DNA of 64,000 nucleotides from Pseudomonas fluorescens HK44 (GTDB lineage Bacteria > Pseudomonadota > Gammaproteobacteria > Pseudomonadales > Pseudomonadaceae), in NCBI RefSeq assembly GCF_000217955.3, contig NZ_AFOY02000015.1, positions 1,481,744-1,545,743 on the forward strand. The letters run 5' to 3'. The translations under genes were made by a program, and so were the position numbers. Within the stretch, counting starts at the first letter, position 1; every line of letters begins with the position of its first letter. The notes below the pieces were generated by a model. That model did no database searches. It worked only from the letters and a program-made list of their open reading frames with translations, and was not told where the DNA came from. Positions 45,091-54,067 of the stretch are shown piece after piece.

Positions 45091-45791
45091 GCCAGCACCT
45101 CCAGCGGTGTATCGTCGCCGCCCAGATTGACGAACTCGGCATGACTGACCGCGGCAAAACGCACGGTATCGCCGGGTTGCATCAGGCTGTAGCCCTCACG
45201 CTCGCGATCGAACAGTTTGGCGGGGGTGCGGCCGATCAGGTTCCAGCCACCCGGAGAAACCACCGGATACGCCGCGGTCTGCCGCTCGGCAATCCCCACG
45301 CTGCCGGCCGCCACGCGCTTGCGCGGGGTATTCAAACGGGGCGCGGCCAGTACTTCTTCGACCAGTCCCATAAAGGCAAATCCCGGCGCAAACCCCAGCG
45401 CGAACACTTGATACTCACGCTCGCTGTGGCGGCGAATCACCTCCTCCACGGCCAGCCCGCTGCGCTGCGAAAGCAGGCTCAGTTCAGGTCCGACACTGAG
45501 GTCATACCAGACCGGCAACACATGACATTGGCCACTGGTCCGGGCGTTGGGGGTCAGATCGGTCAACGCTTCGGCGATCAGTTCACGCGCCTGGACCGGG
45601 CTCAACGCCAGCAGATCGTAATGCACCATCAGGGTCGTATAGGACGGCACCAGATCGATCAAATGCCCGGCGAACCCTGTACGCAGTCGCTCGCTGGCGG
45701 CGAGCATCCACGGCATGTTGGCTTCGGCGATTTCATCGAACAGCCGCACCATCAGGCAATCGATGGCCACCACTTCAACCCGTGGCTTCAT
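45087..45791 (-). CDS. pxpB: 5-oxoprolinase subunit PxpB (KipI-like)
   Basis: A 234-residue protein with the KipI/PxpB signature (LVPSYTTLMVHYDL, then FALGFAPGFAFMGL and RTPAKLFD). Middle gene of the pxpABC operon; four-base ATGA overlaps on both sides. It lies 5' of pxpC and acts with it as the ATP-using part of the enzyme. Confidence 0.94.
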   Translation of the reverse strand: MKPRVEVVAIDCLMVRLFDEIAEANMPWMLAASERLRTGFAGHLIDLVPSYTTLMVHYDLLALSPVQARELIAEALTDLTPNARTSGQCHVLPVWYDLSVGPELSLLSQRSGLAVEEVIRRHSEREYQVFALGFAPGFAFMGLVEEVLAAPRLNTPRKRVAAGSVGIAERQTAAYPVVSPGGWNLIGRTPAKLFDREREGYSLMQPGDTVRFAAVSHAEFVNLGGDDTPLEVLA

Positions 45792-46540
45792 GGCGCGCTC
45801 TGCTGATTCAACGCTTCACGGATCCGCTGCACAGCCGCCACCGAACTGGCGTTGTCGCCGTGTACGCACAGGGTGTTGGCCTGCAAATGCAAGGCGCTGC
45901 CGTCACTGGCGACAAGGTTGTCACCGCGAGCGATGGTCAGCGCCTGTTGAATGATTGTCTCGGGATCGTGATGCACCGAACCCGGCAACTGCCGCGAAAC
46001 CAGATGCCCGGCGCTGTCATAGGCCCGATCGGCGAACGCTTCGAACCACAGCGTCACGCCGTACTCGTCGCCCATCAGTTGAGCCGCATGGTTGTCACGG
46101 GTCGCCATCAGCATCAACGGCAATTGGGGGTCATACGCCGCGACGGCCTGAATCACCGCCCGCAGTTGCGCCGGGTTGGCCATCATGTCGTTGTACATCG
46201 CACCGTGGGGTTTGACGTAACTCACGCGAGCACCCTGCGCCCGGCAAATGCCGTCCAGCGCGCCGATCTGGTAGTGCAGCAGATCCTGAAGTTCCTGCGC
46301 GGTGTAGGCCATGGAACGGCGGCCAAACCCCAGCAGATCCTGATAGGCCGGATGCGCGCCGATCTGCACGCCATGGCTCAGCGCCAGGCTGACGGTCTTG
46401 CGCATGATGCTTGGGTCACCGGCGTGGAACCCGCAAGCAATATTGGCGCAATCGATGTACGGCATCACTTCGGCATCCAGCCCCATGGTCCAGTGACCAA
46501 AGCTTTCGCCGATATCGCAGTTCAATAGCAGGCGGCTCAC
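45788..46540 (-). CDS. pxpA: 5-oxoprolinase subunit PxpA (LamB/YcsF family)
   Basis: A 250-residue LamB/YcsF protein: LLLNCDIGESFG at the start, ANIACGFHAGDP, GAHPAYQDLLGFGRR, and LCVHGDN near the end. GTG start with AAAGGAG eight bases upstream. First gene of the operon pxpABC. Confidence 0.94.
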   Translation of the reverse strand: MSRLLLNCDIGESFGHWTMGLDAEVMPYIDCANIACGFHAGDPSIMRKTVSLALSHGVQIGAHPAYQDLLGFGRRSMAYTAQELQDLLHYQIGALDGICRAQGARVSYVKPHGAMYNDMMANPAQLRAVIQAVAAYDPQLPLMLMATRDNHAAQLMGDEYGVTLWFEAFADRAYDSAGHLVSRQLPGSVHHDPETIIQQALTIARGDNLVASDGSALHLQANTLCVHGDNASSVAAVQRIREALNQQSAP

Positions 46541-46577
46541 GGTGGGCGCTCCTTTAAGCTGTTGTTGTGTTGGCTGC

Positions 46578-46691
46578 GGGACATTTCTATCTGTCCCGCA
46601 GATTATCAGTTACCGCGCATCGAATGGCTTGGTTGTGGAGGGCTATGCGCAGAAGGTCGACGAGCACTACATCGTCTTGAGCAAAGACTAG
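46578..46691 (+). pseudogene. Possible C-terminal gene remnant
   Basis: A short frame without a start, ending TAG at 46689-46691, translates as ISYRASNGLVVEGYAQKVDE then HYIVLSKD. It looks protein-like and has no start of its own. It may be the tail of a lost gene between pxpA and the siderophore operon. The parent protein is not recognised. Confidence 0.25.
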
Positions 46692-46728
46692 ACCAGCCTC
46701 TGAATAGGAGCTTCTCCACATCACAAGT

Positions 46729-46747
46729 AGTAATTACTATCATTTGC
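46729..46747. promoter_or_regulatory. Fur box-like site in the siderophore promoter
   Basis: The minus-strand reading GCAAATGATAGTAATTACT matches the 19-bp Fur consensus GATAATGATAATCATTATC at 13 positions. It overlaps the -35 region of a possible promoter: TTGCAT at 46744 with TATTCT at 46766, spacing 16. The operon product is an iron-uptake system, so Fur control is expected. Confidence 0.65.
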
Positions 46748-46816
46748 ATTATTATTTTAAGACGGTATTCTCTGCGCGCATTCAGCTAAACAACTGTCCA
46801 GAAGGAGTCGGACTTG

Positions 46817-48739
46817 ATGCGCGCCTACACGCAAAAACAACAGCAACTGCTCTCACACTGGAGCGAAGCCCTTGGCACCCAGGCTTTCCAGTCCCACCGC
46901 ATCACCCTCGATCATTTGAGCAATGCGCTGGAGCCCGCCGCCCGGCGCTGCTTCCAACGCCTGATCCAGGCGCTGTTTCGTGAAGGTCTGATCAACCCCG
47001 ACGCCTGCGAATACGACGACAACCGCCGCTGCTGGCTGCCGCTGGGCGACGGTGCACACCTGTGCTTCGACCACCTGTCCGGCGGCAGGATGAACAGTTG
47101 GGACGTGCGCGGCAGCATCGTCCTGCACACCCCCGACGCACTGCCTCACAAAATCCAGCTGCCCAGCGAACTGCTCGCCCATCTCGGCACTCTGCTCAAC
47201 CCGCCTGCGTCCCCGCAGGTCCTGGAACGTCTGGCCCGCGAGCTGGATGACAGCTACAGCAACGACACCCTGTGCCTGGCGTTCCACCATGGATGGACCG
47301 AACGCCTGAGAGAGCAGATCGGAGCTGAACACGACGACAACCTGCTCGCCTGGCTAAAAGCCAGCCCCGGTCACCAGAACCCGACGTCGCTGCTCGAACA
47401 GTGGGGCACGCTCGGCCATCCGTGGCACCCCAACTACAAGACCAAACTGGGCTTGAGCGCCACTCAGGTCATCGCTTTCTCGCCGGAGTTCGAAGCGAGC
47501 TTCCCTATTGTGCTGTGCGCCCTGCACCGCCAGTACGCCCACGTCGAAACGCTCGCCGGCAGCGCCGATTACTGGGAGTGGTGGCAAGGTCACTTCCCAC
47601 AGGCCGCCGAACAATTGCAGCGCCATTTGCAGCAGTTGGGCCTCGAAGTAACGGACTACCTCCCGCTCCCGTCGCACCCCTGGCAAGCCGATGAAGAGCT
47701 ACCAAAATCGTTCGCCAACGAAATCGCCGACAACCTGTTGATCATCACCGACATCGTGGCCTTCACTGGCCATCCGACCATGTCCTTTCGCACCGTCGTG
47801 CCCCAGGCCAGTCGCGTTGCGCCGATGGTCAAATTGCCGGTGGCCTTACGGCTGACCAGCGTGCAGCGCACCGTGTCACCGCGCTCGGCCCGGATGGGGC
47901 CGCGCATCAGTCAGCTGTTGCTGGATATTCTGGATCAGGAGCCGCAGATTCAGCGTCTGCTGAACATCGTGCCGGAGCGCATCGGCCTGCATTACGCGCC
48001 ACAACCGGCCAATGACGAACTGTCCCGGCATGCCGCCGTGCTGTACCGCGACAACCCGCTGACCCTGCTGCAAGAAGGCGAGTTGGCGATACCGGTCGGC
48101 AGCCTGTTCGCCGTCAACGAATTCGAACAGCCGTTGCTGCGCGATTGGGTACGCCTGGCCCAGGGCCGTGACGACAGCGAGGCCATGCTGGCGTTCTTAG
48201 ATGACTACCTGTCGATTGCCGTACCGAGCCTGCTGGGCATTTACCTGATGTATGGCGTGGCGTTCGAAGCGCACCAGCAAAACAGCTTCATGGTGATGGG
48301 CGCTGACGGGCAGTTGAATCGGCTGTTACTGCGTGACTTCGGCGACATTCGCATCGATCGCAAAACCCTGCACGCCAAGGGCCTGGATATCCAGCTGCAC
48401 GATCCGAAAATGACCCTGTACGACGAGTCCGGTTTTGTCCGCGACAAACTCCTGCACACCACGTTCATGTGCCACCTCGGCGAGCTGACATTGCTCTGTG
48501 CCCGTCACTGGAACGTATCGGAAAACCTCCTGTGGGAGTGTTTGGCAGCACACGTTGCACAGTGCTTCGACGCCTTGCGCGAACGTGTCGAGCCGACACG
48601 CTGGGACAGCGAGCGCGCGGCCTTGCTGGAACAGGACTGGCCGGCCAAATCGTTCATGCGCATGCGCTTGCACGACAGCCACGCCGACATCGTCGGGCGC
48701 CTGAGCAACCCACTGCGATCCAGCGCCCATGCTCGCTGA
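46817..48739 (+). CDS. NIS siderophore synthetase (IucA/IucC family)
   Basis: A 640-residue NRPS-independent siderophore synthetase. The ATP-site motif HPWHPNYKTKLGL and FSFR... GHPTMSFRTVVPQ follow the IucA/IucC pattern, and the FhuF-like C-terminal part contains MYGVAFEAHQQNSF. Such enzymes join citrate or other carboxylates to amines. It is the only synthetase in the operon, with no decarboxylase or other biosynthetic gene, which suits a rhizoferrin-type (citrate plus diamine) product. ATG at 46817 with AAGGAG upstream. It overlaps the MFS gene by 11 bp. Confidence 0.92.
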   Translation: MRAYTQKQQQLLSHWSEALGTQAFQSHRITLDHLSNALEPAARRCFQRLIQALFREGLINPDACEYDDNRRCWLPLGDGAHLCFDHLSGGRMNSWDVRGSIVLHTPDALPHKIQLPSELLAHLGTLLNPPASPQVLERLARELDDSYSNDTLCLAFHHGWTERLREQIGAEHDDNLLAWLKASPGHQNPTSLLEQWGTLGHPWHPNYKTKLGLSATQVIAFSPEFEASFPIVLCALHRQYAHVETLAGSADYWEWWQGHFPQAAEQLQRHLQQLGLEVTDYLPLPSHPWQADEELPKSFANEIADNLLIITDIVAFTGHPTMSFRTVVPQASRVAPMVKLPVALRLTSVQRTVSPRSARMGPRISQLLLDILDQEPQIQRLLNIVPERIGLHYAPQPANDELSRHAAVLYRDNPLTLLQEGELAIPVGSLFAVNEFEQPLLRDWVRLAQGRDDSEAMLAFLDDYLSIAVPSLLGIYLMYGVAFEAHQQNSFMVMGADGQLNRLLLRDFGDIRIDRKTLHAKGLDIQLHDPKMTLYDESGFVRDKLLHTTFMCHLGELTLLCARHWNVSENLLWECLAAHVAQCFDALRERVEPTRWDSERAALLEQDWPAKSFMRMRLHDSHADIVGRLSNPLRSSAHAR

Positions 48740-49940
48740 CAGTCGCGCACTGCGACTGCTGATCGTCATCCAGTTTGTCTCCATGGGTGCCATGGAAATG
48801 AGCGGCCCGTTCTGGCCCTTGCAGATCCGGCATCTGCTCGGGCCAGAGGGCGCCGGCTACACCGCGCTGTTATCGGCGCTGGTCTATGCAGGTCCCATGC
48901 TCGCGGCCATGCTCCTGACTCCCGTGTGGGGCCGGTTGGGTGATCGCACCGGGCACAAGCCGATGATCGTTCGGGCGTTGCTGGCATTGGCGTTGTGCCA
49001 AGGGTTGGCGGCCATCACCGTCGACCCGTGGCTGCTGGTGGGGATTCGCGTGATGCAAGGCGCATTGGCCGGGTTTCTCGCCGCCGCGCAAGCCTATGCC
49101 CTCGCCTGCTGCGACAGTTCCCGGCGCGGTCACACCCTGGCCCGCCTGCAATCGGCGACCGCCGTCGGCTCGTTGATCGGCCCGGTGCTGGGCGGCGGGC
49201 TGATGGATATCTCGGGATTCGCCCTGCTCTGTTATGGCGCGACGGCGATTTGCCTGCTGTGCGCGCTGGGGAGTTTTTTCCTGCCGGCCGACAAGTCCCG
49301 CGCCTCGACGAAAAAACCGCTTGCGCCGGTGGCCCTGCCCAAAGGCTGGCTCGGTGGAATCCTGCTGGTGATCGTGTTGATTCAGGCCGCGAAGATGATG
49401 CCGCAGCCGTTCTACGCGCTGTACGTCGCCGAGATTCTGCACGCACCGGGCTGGCTGATCGGCGCCACTTATGCGGCGAGCGCCGCGACCCTGGCCATTT
49501 CCGCCCCGCTGTGGGGACGCCTGTTCGACCGCTGGCAACCGGCCTACACCTTGCGCGTCATCGAAGGCGTCGCCTGGCTGTGCACCCTGACGCTGGCGGC
49601 CACGGCACTGGCCAACGAATGGCTGGGGTTTCTCGTCAGCCGGCTGGTCTGGGGTATCTGGCAAGGCGCCCTGCTTCCGGTCGCCTATGCACTGATCGCC
49701 AACACCGTTGCTTCAAGCCAACAGGGTTTTGCCCTCGGCCTCGGCAACAGCGCGGCCAAGGCTGGCGCCTTGCTCGGTGCCGTCCTCGGCGGAATCGGCA
49801 TGGGGCTGGTCGGGCTGGCGCACAGCTTCTGGCTGGTGGCGCTGACTTACGCGCTGGCCGCCGTCGGGATTCGCTGGGTGCGGTCATTCACCTCCACACC
49901 CGGCCCAACGCCCTTATCTACCCACACTTATCAAAACTAA
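48729..49940 (+). CDS. MFS exporter, probable siderophore efflux
   Basis: A 403-residue major facilitator protein with 12 membrane spans (GRLGDRTGHKP in the loop between helices 2 and 3). It overlaps the synthetase gene by 11 bp and precedes the receptor gene by 13 bp, so it is in the same operon and probably exports the siderophore. Similar synthetase-plus-MFS pairs are seen in Legionella (lbtAB) and Francisella. Confidence 0.9.
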   Translation: MLADSRALRLLIVIQFVSMGAMEMSGPFWPLQIRHLLGPEGAGYTALLSALVYAGPMLAAMLLTPVWGRLGDRTGHKPMIVRALLALALCQGLAAITVDPWLLVGIRVMQGALAGFLAAAQAYALACCDSSRRGHTLARLQSATAVGSLIGPVLGGGLMDISGFALLCYGATAICLLCALGSFFLPADKSRASTKKPLAPVALPKGWLGGILLVIVLIQAAKMMPQPFYALYVAEILHAPGWLIGATYAASAATLAISAPLWGRLFDRWQPAYTLRVIEGVAWLCTLTLAATALANEWLGFLVSRLVWGIWQGALLPVAYALIANTVASSQQGFALGLGNSAAKAGALLGAVLGGIGMGLVGLAHSFWLVALTYALAAVGIRWVRSFTSTPGPTPLSTHTYQN

Positions 49941-49953
49941 AAAAGACCACGTC

Positions 49954-52065
49954 ATGACCCGAACCAAACTTTCTCTGTTGATTCCGCTGCTTGGCTCCTT
50001 CAGCGCCCAAACCTGGGCCGAGGAGACCGAGCAGCAACCCGGCACCTTGAACATGCAAGCCACCGTCGTCTCCGCGACTCGCAGCGAAGCGAGCATTGCC
50101 TCGATTCCGGGCTCGGTCCAGATCATCGACGAACAGCAGGTCCGCGAGCAAAGCGGCGCGGGTCGTCGGGTCTCCGACATTCTCGGGCAATTGGTGCCCG
50201 GCCTTGCGCCGTCCAGCGGCGGGATGAGCAACTTCGGCCAGACCCTGCGCGGGCGCAACATGCTGGTGTTGATCGACGGCGTATCGCAGAACGCTACGCG
50301 CGACAACTTCCGCCAGCTCAACAGCATCGCGCCGGCCAGCATCGAGCGCATTGAAGTGATTTCCGGCGCCAGCAGCATCTACGGTGCCGGCGCTTCGGGC
50401 GGCATCATCAACATCATCACCAAGCGCAATCAGGGCCAGGACATTGCCTACAGCAGCAAACTGGGCCTGACCAGCGGCAACAACCTCAACAGCAAAGGCT
50501 TCGCCTACGAAGCTTTCCAGAGTGCGACCGGGCGCAAGGATGCGCTGGACTGGTACATGTCCGCCGACCTGACCCAGCGCAACGATCAGTTCGATGGCAA
50601 CGGCAAGCGCATCCCTCAGGACACCTCTCAGGGCAGCAACATGGACACCGAAACCTATGACCTGCAAGGTCGTTTCGGTTACGAACTGGATGCCGACAAA
50701 AAACTCAGCCTGTCGCTGCAGGACTACAAGGACCAGCAGGACACTGACTTCACCAAAGACCCGAAAAACCTGCAGCAAGCCGTAGCAGTCAAAGGGCTGA
50801 AACTCGACGACCAGCCCTACACCCATAACCAGGCAGTCAACCTCAACTACACCGACAAGGACTTCTATGGTCAGGGCCTGCAGCTGGAAAGCTACTGGCG
50901 ACGGGCCGACGCGCTGTTCTTCCCGGACCTGTCGCGGGGCAAGGCCGGGATCGCCGACAACAACAGCGTGCAGGATGTCTATGGCTTGCGCGCGGCCATC
51001 GACACGCCGTTGCCGGCCATCGGCAGCGCTACGGGCAATCTGGTCTGGGGCGCCGACTACGATCACGAGCGCTCCCGCCAGCGGGGTGACCAATACACCC
51101 TCAAAGGGCTGACCTACACCAAGACCGGCACCACCTACGAGATGGGCCCGGATCTCGAAACCACCACCAAGGCGCTGTTCGGGCAAATGTCCTGGGACGT
51201 TGGCGACTGGACCTTGCGTGGCGGTGTGCGCCGCGAGTGGATCGAAAGTGAAGTCGCCGACAGCATCGCCTACGGTCAGATCGTCCAGACCGGCGTCCGC
51301 GCCACCCTGCCCGGCGACACCCTCAAATATGACGCCACGCTCTATAACCTGGGCGCGGTCTATCACCTGAGCGAGAACCAGGACCTCTTCGCCAATTACA
51401 GCCAGGGTTTTTCGCTGCCGGATATCCAGCGCTTCTTGCGTGACGTGAACAGTACTTTCGACATCCAGAGCCTCAACGCCCAGGCCATCAAGGTCGACAG
51501 CTACGAGTTGGGCTGGCGCGGTAACTGGGACCAGTGGCAGGCCGACGTCACCGTGTATGAAAACACCTCGGACGTAACCCAGTTCTACGATGCCAATGAT
51601 CGCGTCCTGCGCCTGATCAATCAGAAGGAACGGGTGCACGGCATCGAAAACAGCCTGACCTACCGCGCGACCGATCACTGGTCGGTGGGGGGCACTTATG
51701 CGTGGGCCAAGGGCGAGACCGAGCAGAACGGCAAATGGATCGACCTGCCGGCGACACGCATCTCCCCGGCCAAAACCACGCTGTTCGTCGGCTACACCGA
51801 AGATGACTACACCCTGCGGCTGCAAGGCATGCGCCTGGCCAGTTACGACGCCGCCGCCAAGGACAACAACGGGCGCGACATCAAGGGCTATACGCTGGTG
51901 GACCTGCTGGGCTCGGTGCGATTACCGGTCGGGCGTCTTGAAGGCGGGGTGTACAACCTGACCGACCGCACGTACGTCAACCTGTTCGCCCAGGCCAATG
52001 CCAAAGCGCCGTTCGCCAACGCCGAAGGCCGTACGTTGAGCATGAGCTACTCGATCGATTGGTAA
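49954..52065 (+). CDS. TonB-dependent siderophore receptor (IutA-like)
   Basis: A 703-residue outer-membrane receptor: signal peptide ending near WAEE, a TonB-box region (MQATVVSATRSE), plug domain with LRGRNMLVLIDGVSQNATR and SSIYGAGASGGIINI, and a 22-strand barrel ending in SYSIDW (C-terminal aromatic residue). The pattern and length suit the IutA/ChtA group for citrate-hydroxamate or related siderophores. Last gene of the iron operon; followed by a perfect hairpin. Confidence 0.93.
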   Translation: MTRTKLSLLIPLLGSFSAQTWAEETEQQPGTLNMQATVVSATRSEASIASIPGSVQIIDEQQVREQSGAGRRVSDILGQLVPGLAPSSGGMSNFGQTLRGRNMLVLIDGVSQNATRDNFRQLNSIAPASIERIEVISGASSIYGAGASGGIINIITKRNQGQDIAYSSKLGLTSGNNLNSKGFAYEAFQSATGRKDALDWYMSADLTQRNDQFDGNGKRIPQDTSQGSNMDTETYDLQGRFGYELDADKKLSLSLQDYKDQQDTDFTKDPKNLQQAVAVKGLKLDDQPYTHNQAVNLNYTDKDFYGQGLQLESYWRRADALFFPDLSRGKAGIADNNSVQDVYGLRAAIDTPLPAIGSATGNLVWGADYDHERSRQRGDQYTLKGLTYTKTGTTYEMGPDLETTTKALFGQMSWDVGDWTLRGGVRREWIESEVADSIAYGQIVQTGVRATLPGDTLKYDATLYNLGAVYHLSENQDLFANYSQGFSLPDIQRFLRDVNSTFDIQSLNAQAIKVDSYELGWRGNWDQWQADVTVYENTSDVTQFYDANDRVLRLINQKERVHGIENSLTYRATDHWSVGGTYAWAKGETEQNGKWIDLPATRISPAKTTLFVGYTEDDYTLRLQGMRLASYDAAAKDNNGRDIKGYTLVDLLGSVRLPVGRLEGGVYNLTDRTYVNLFAQANAKAPFANAEGRTLSMSYSIDW

Positions 52066-52071
52066 ATAAGA

Positions 52072-52095
52072 CAGGAGCCGGCGTGCCGGCTCCTG
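52072..52095. terminator. Perfect hairpin after the iron operon
   Basis: CAGGAGCCGGC at 52072-52082 pairs with GCCGGCTCCTG at 52085-52095 around GT. There is no T-run, so it may be a weak intrinsic terminator or a protective 3' hairpin. It lies between convergent genes. Confidence 0.5.
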
Positions 52096-52109
52096 CACTC
52101 TCGACGGAG

Positions 52110-52652
52110 TTACAAACCGCGCAAATCACGCTCTTCGATCGGTCGGCTCTGGCGCAGGCGCTTGCCGCCCAACACCACCCAGTCGATCAGGCGGAACAGG
52201 CATTCCAGACCGAACGACAGCAACATCGCCCCGCTCAGCCCCCAGCCCATGGCTTCAGGCGTCAGCAACAGCTGGTAGCTGTAGCCATTCCAGGTTTCCT
52301 TGCGAATATCCGGGTCAGCCGCCAACACCACCTGCAAGACGCGGATGTACCACGGGCCTTGCATGGCCTGGAATTGCTTGTCCAGCGCCAACTGGCGAGT
52401 GAGCAAGGTGCTCAGGCTGTCGGCATCACTGCGAAACACCGGGTCATCACTGGCACGGTAATGAGCGACCAATGCTTGCAGATCGCCCTTGAAGAACTGC
52501 TCGGCAGTGCCTTGAAACCCTCGCAAGCCGGTCTGCGCTTCGATCAGGTGCGCCTCGACCCGCTTGGCGTAATCATTGATGAAACCCGGCACCTGCACAC
52601 CCACCAACAGGCCGATCGCAAACAACACCAGCCGCAAATAACTGAGCAACAT
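52110..52652 (-). CDS. DUF2937 membrane protein
   Basis: A 180-residue inner-membrane protein with an N-terminal helix (YLRLVLFAIGLLVGVQVPGFI), a soluble helical middle and a C-terminal helix (WGLSGAMLLSFGLECLFRLI). The family is DUF2937, unknown function. It follows the glutamine amidotransferase gene by 13 bp. Confidence 0.82.
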   Translation of the reverse strand: MLLSYLRLVLFAIGLLVGVQVPGFINDYAKRVEAHLIEAQTGLRGFQGTAEQFFKGDLQALVAHYRASDDPVFRSDADSLSTLLTRQLALDKQFQAMQGPWYIRVLQVVLAADPDIRKETWNGYSYQLLLTPEAMGWGLSGAMLLSFGLECLFRLIDWVVLGGKRLRQSRPIEERDLRGL

Positions 52653-52665
52653 AGAAAGGTGTTCC

Positions 52666-53442
52666 TTATTCGGTCTTGCCCGAACTGACGCATTCGCCGC
52701 GTCGCCACAGGCTCCATTGGCCCGGTTCGTAACGGGTCCAGGTTTCGTTTTCGGTCAGGGGTTCGGTGGCAATGACCGTCACCACATCGTTGGGTGTGGT
52801 TTCGGCCTGGAAGTCGACGATAACGTCTGCATCCTTCAAGCGTGCCGGACCAAACGGTGCGCGTCGGGTGATGTGCGCCAATTTGCTCGAGCAATAACAG
52901 AACAGCCAGTCGCCGTCGCTCAACAGGCAGTTGAACACACCTTTGCTACGGTATTCGGCGCACGCCGCCACCAGGCTCGGTAGCAATTGCTCGACGTCAA
53001 CCGGTTCCGGGAAGGCTTTACGCACGCGGTTGAGCACATCGCAGAACGCCGCTTCGCTGTCGGTGTCGCCAATCGGCCGGTAAAAACTGGCGGTCGGCTG
53101 GAAGTCGCCGAGTTGGCCGTTATGCGCGAAACACCAGTTGCGGCCCCACAACTCACGCACGAACGGATGAGTGTTGGACAGGCAGACCTTGCCGACGTTG
53201 GCCTGGCGGATATGCCCGATCACCACTTCGCTTTTGATCGGATAGCGCTGTACCAACTGCGCGACTTCGGACTCACAACTCGCCGCCGGGTCCTGAAACA
53301 AGCGCAGGCCACGGCCCTCATAGAACCCGATGCCCCAACCGTCCCGATGCGGGCCGGTTCGACCGCCACGCTGCATCAGCCCGGTGAAGCTGAACACGAT
53401 GTCGGTCGGTACATTGGCGCTCATGCCCAATAACTCACACAT
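52666..53442 (-). CDS. Class II glutamine amidotransferase (YafJ-like)
   Basis: A 258-residue Ntn-type glutamine amidotransferase. Cys2 is the nucleophile after removal of Met (MCELLGMSAN), with HRDGWGIGFYEG, the NTHPF region and FAHNGQL typical of YafJ. Its physiological acceptor is not known. It is the second gene of the three-gene minus-strand operon 53963-52110. Confidence 0.92.
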   Translation of the reverse strand: MCELLGMSANVPTDIVFSFTGLMQRGGRTGPHRDGWGIGFYEGRGLRLFQDPAASCESEVAQLVQRYPIKSEVVIGHIRQANVGKVCLSNTHPFVRELWGRNWCFAHNGQLGDFQPTASFYRPIGDTDSEAAFCDVLNRVRKAFPEPVDVEQLLPSLVAACAEYRSKGVFNCLLSDGDWLFCYCSSKLAHITRRAPFGPARLKDADVIVDFQAETTPNDVVTVIATEPLTENETWTRYEPGQWSLWRRGECVSSGKTE

Positions 53443-53474
53443 GCCTGGACTCTCGCTTCAATGTCGGGGCAACG

Positions 53475-53963
53475 TCAAAGACGGGGTTCGACTCGCGAAC
53501 GCTGGGGGTTGCTCGGAACCGGCGGGCGACCGTAACGATCATCGCCAGCACCACCAAAGGGCTGGTCATCATCCAGATCGGCAGCCTTGGCAGCGGCTTT
53601 CGCGGCGGCCTCCCGTTCCTTGCGAGCATTGGACGCGCGCTCGATGGGAAAGCGGATCAACGCGAAGATCAGGTAAATGCCGAAGACGATCATGCTGTAC
53701 ATGACCAGGTCGGAGATCGCGCGCCAGATGTTGTTACCAACCTTGAACAGCAGGTCCAGGGCAGTAATGGCGATGGCCGGGGCGAATTTTTCCTTCACCG
53801 GGTCGATAATGGTCGGGCTGAACAACAGCACGACCACGAGCAGACGCAGTGGCTCGCGCAACCAGCGCCACATCCAGCGGGTCAGCCGCATCCACACCAA
53901 CAGGCAGCCCAAAGCGGCAAAGGCGTAAAGGCCCCAAGCGATCAGATAGTCGTTCTCGGTCAT
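53475..53963 (-). CDS. Small inner-membrane protein, first gene of the amidotransferase operon
   Basis: A 162-residue protein with about three hydrophobic segments (YLIAWGLYAFAALGCLLVWM, LRLLVVVLLFSPTII and YSMIVFGIYLIFALIRF) and a charged alanine-rich, acidic C-terminal tail. Sometimes annotated as MFS, but only three spans are visible. ATG at 53963 or 53972; neither has a good ribosome-binding site. The group II intron ends 15-24 bp upstream of these starts, so the native promoter is displaced. Function unknown. Confidence 0.78.
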   Translation of the reverse strand: MTENDYLIAWGLYAFAALGCLLVWMRLTRWMWRWLREPLRLLVVVLLFSPTIIDPVKEKFAPAIAITALDLLFKVGNNIWRAISDLVMYSMIVFGIYLIFALIRFPIERASNARKEREAAAKAAAKAADLDDDQPFGGAGDDRYGRPPVPSNPQRSRVEPRL

Positions 53964-54027
53964 GGTGTCCATGGCAAGGCAGGCAAGTCGGGTAGAGACA
54001 GGCCATTACTGGCCTGCCTCCCCCTAA

Positions 54028-54061
54028 GAACCGTACGTGCGCCTTTCAACGCATACGGCTC
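54028..54061 (-). ncRNA. Group II intron domain V
   Basis: A 34-nt hairpin reading GAGCCGTATGCG - TTGAAA - GGCGCACGTACGGTTC on the minus strand, with the AGC catalytic triad near its 5' end. It begins six bases after the RT stop codon and is followed by domain VI. Confidence 0.92.
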
Positions 54062-54067
54062 AAGTCT

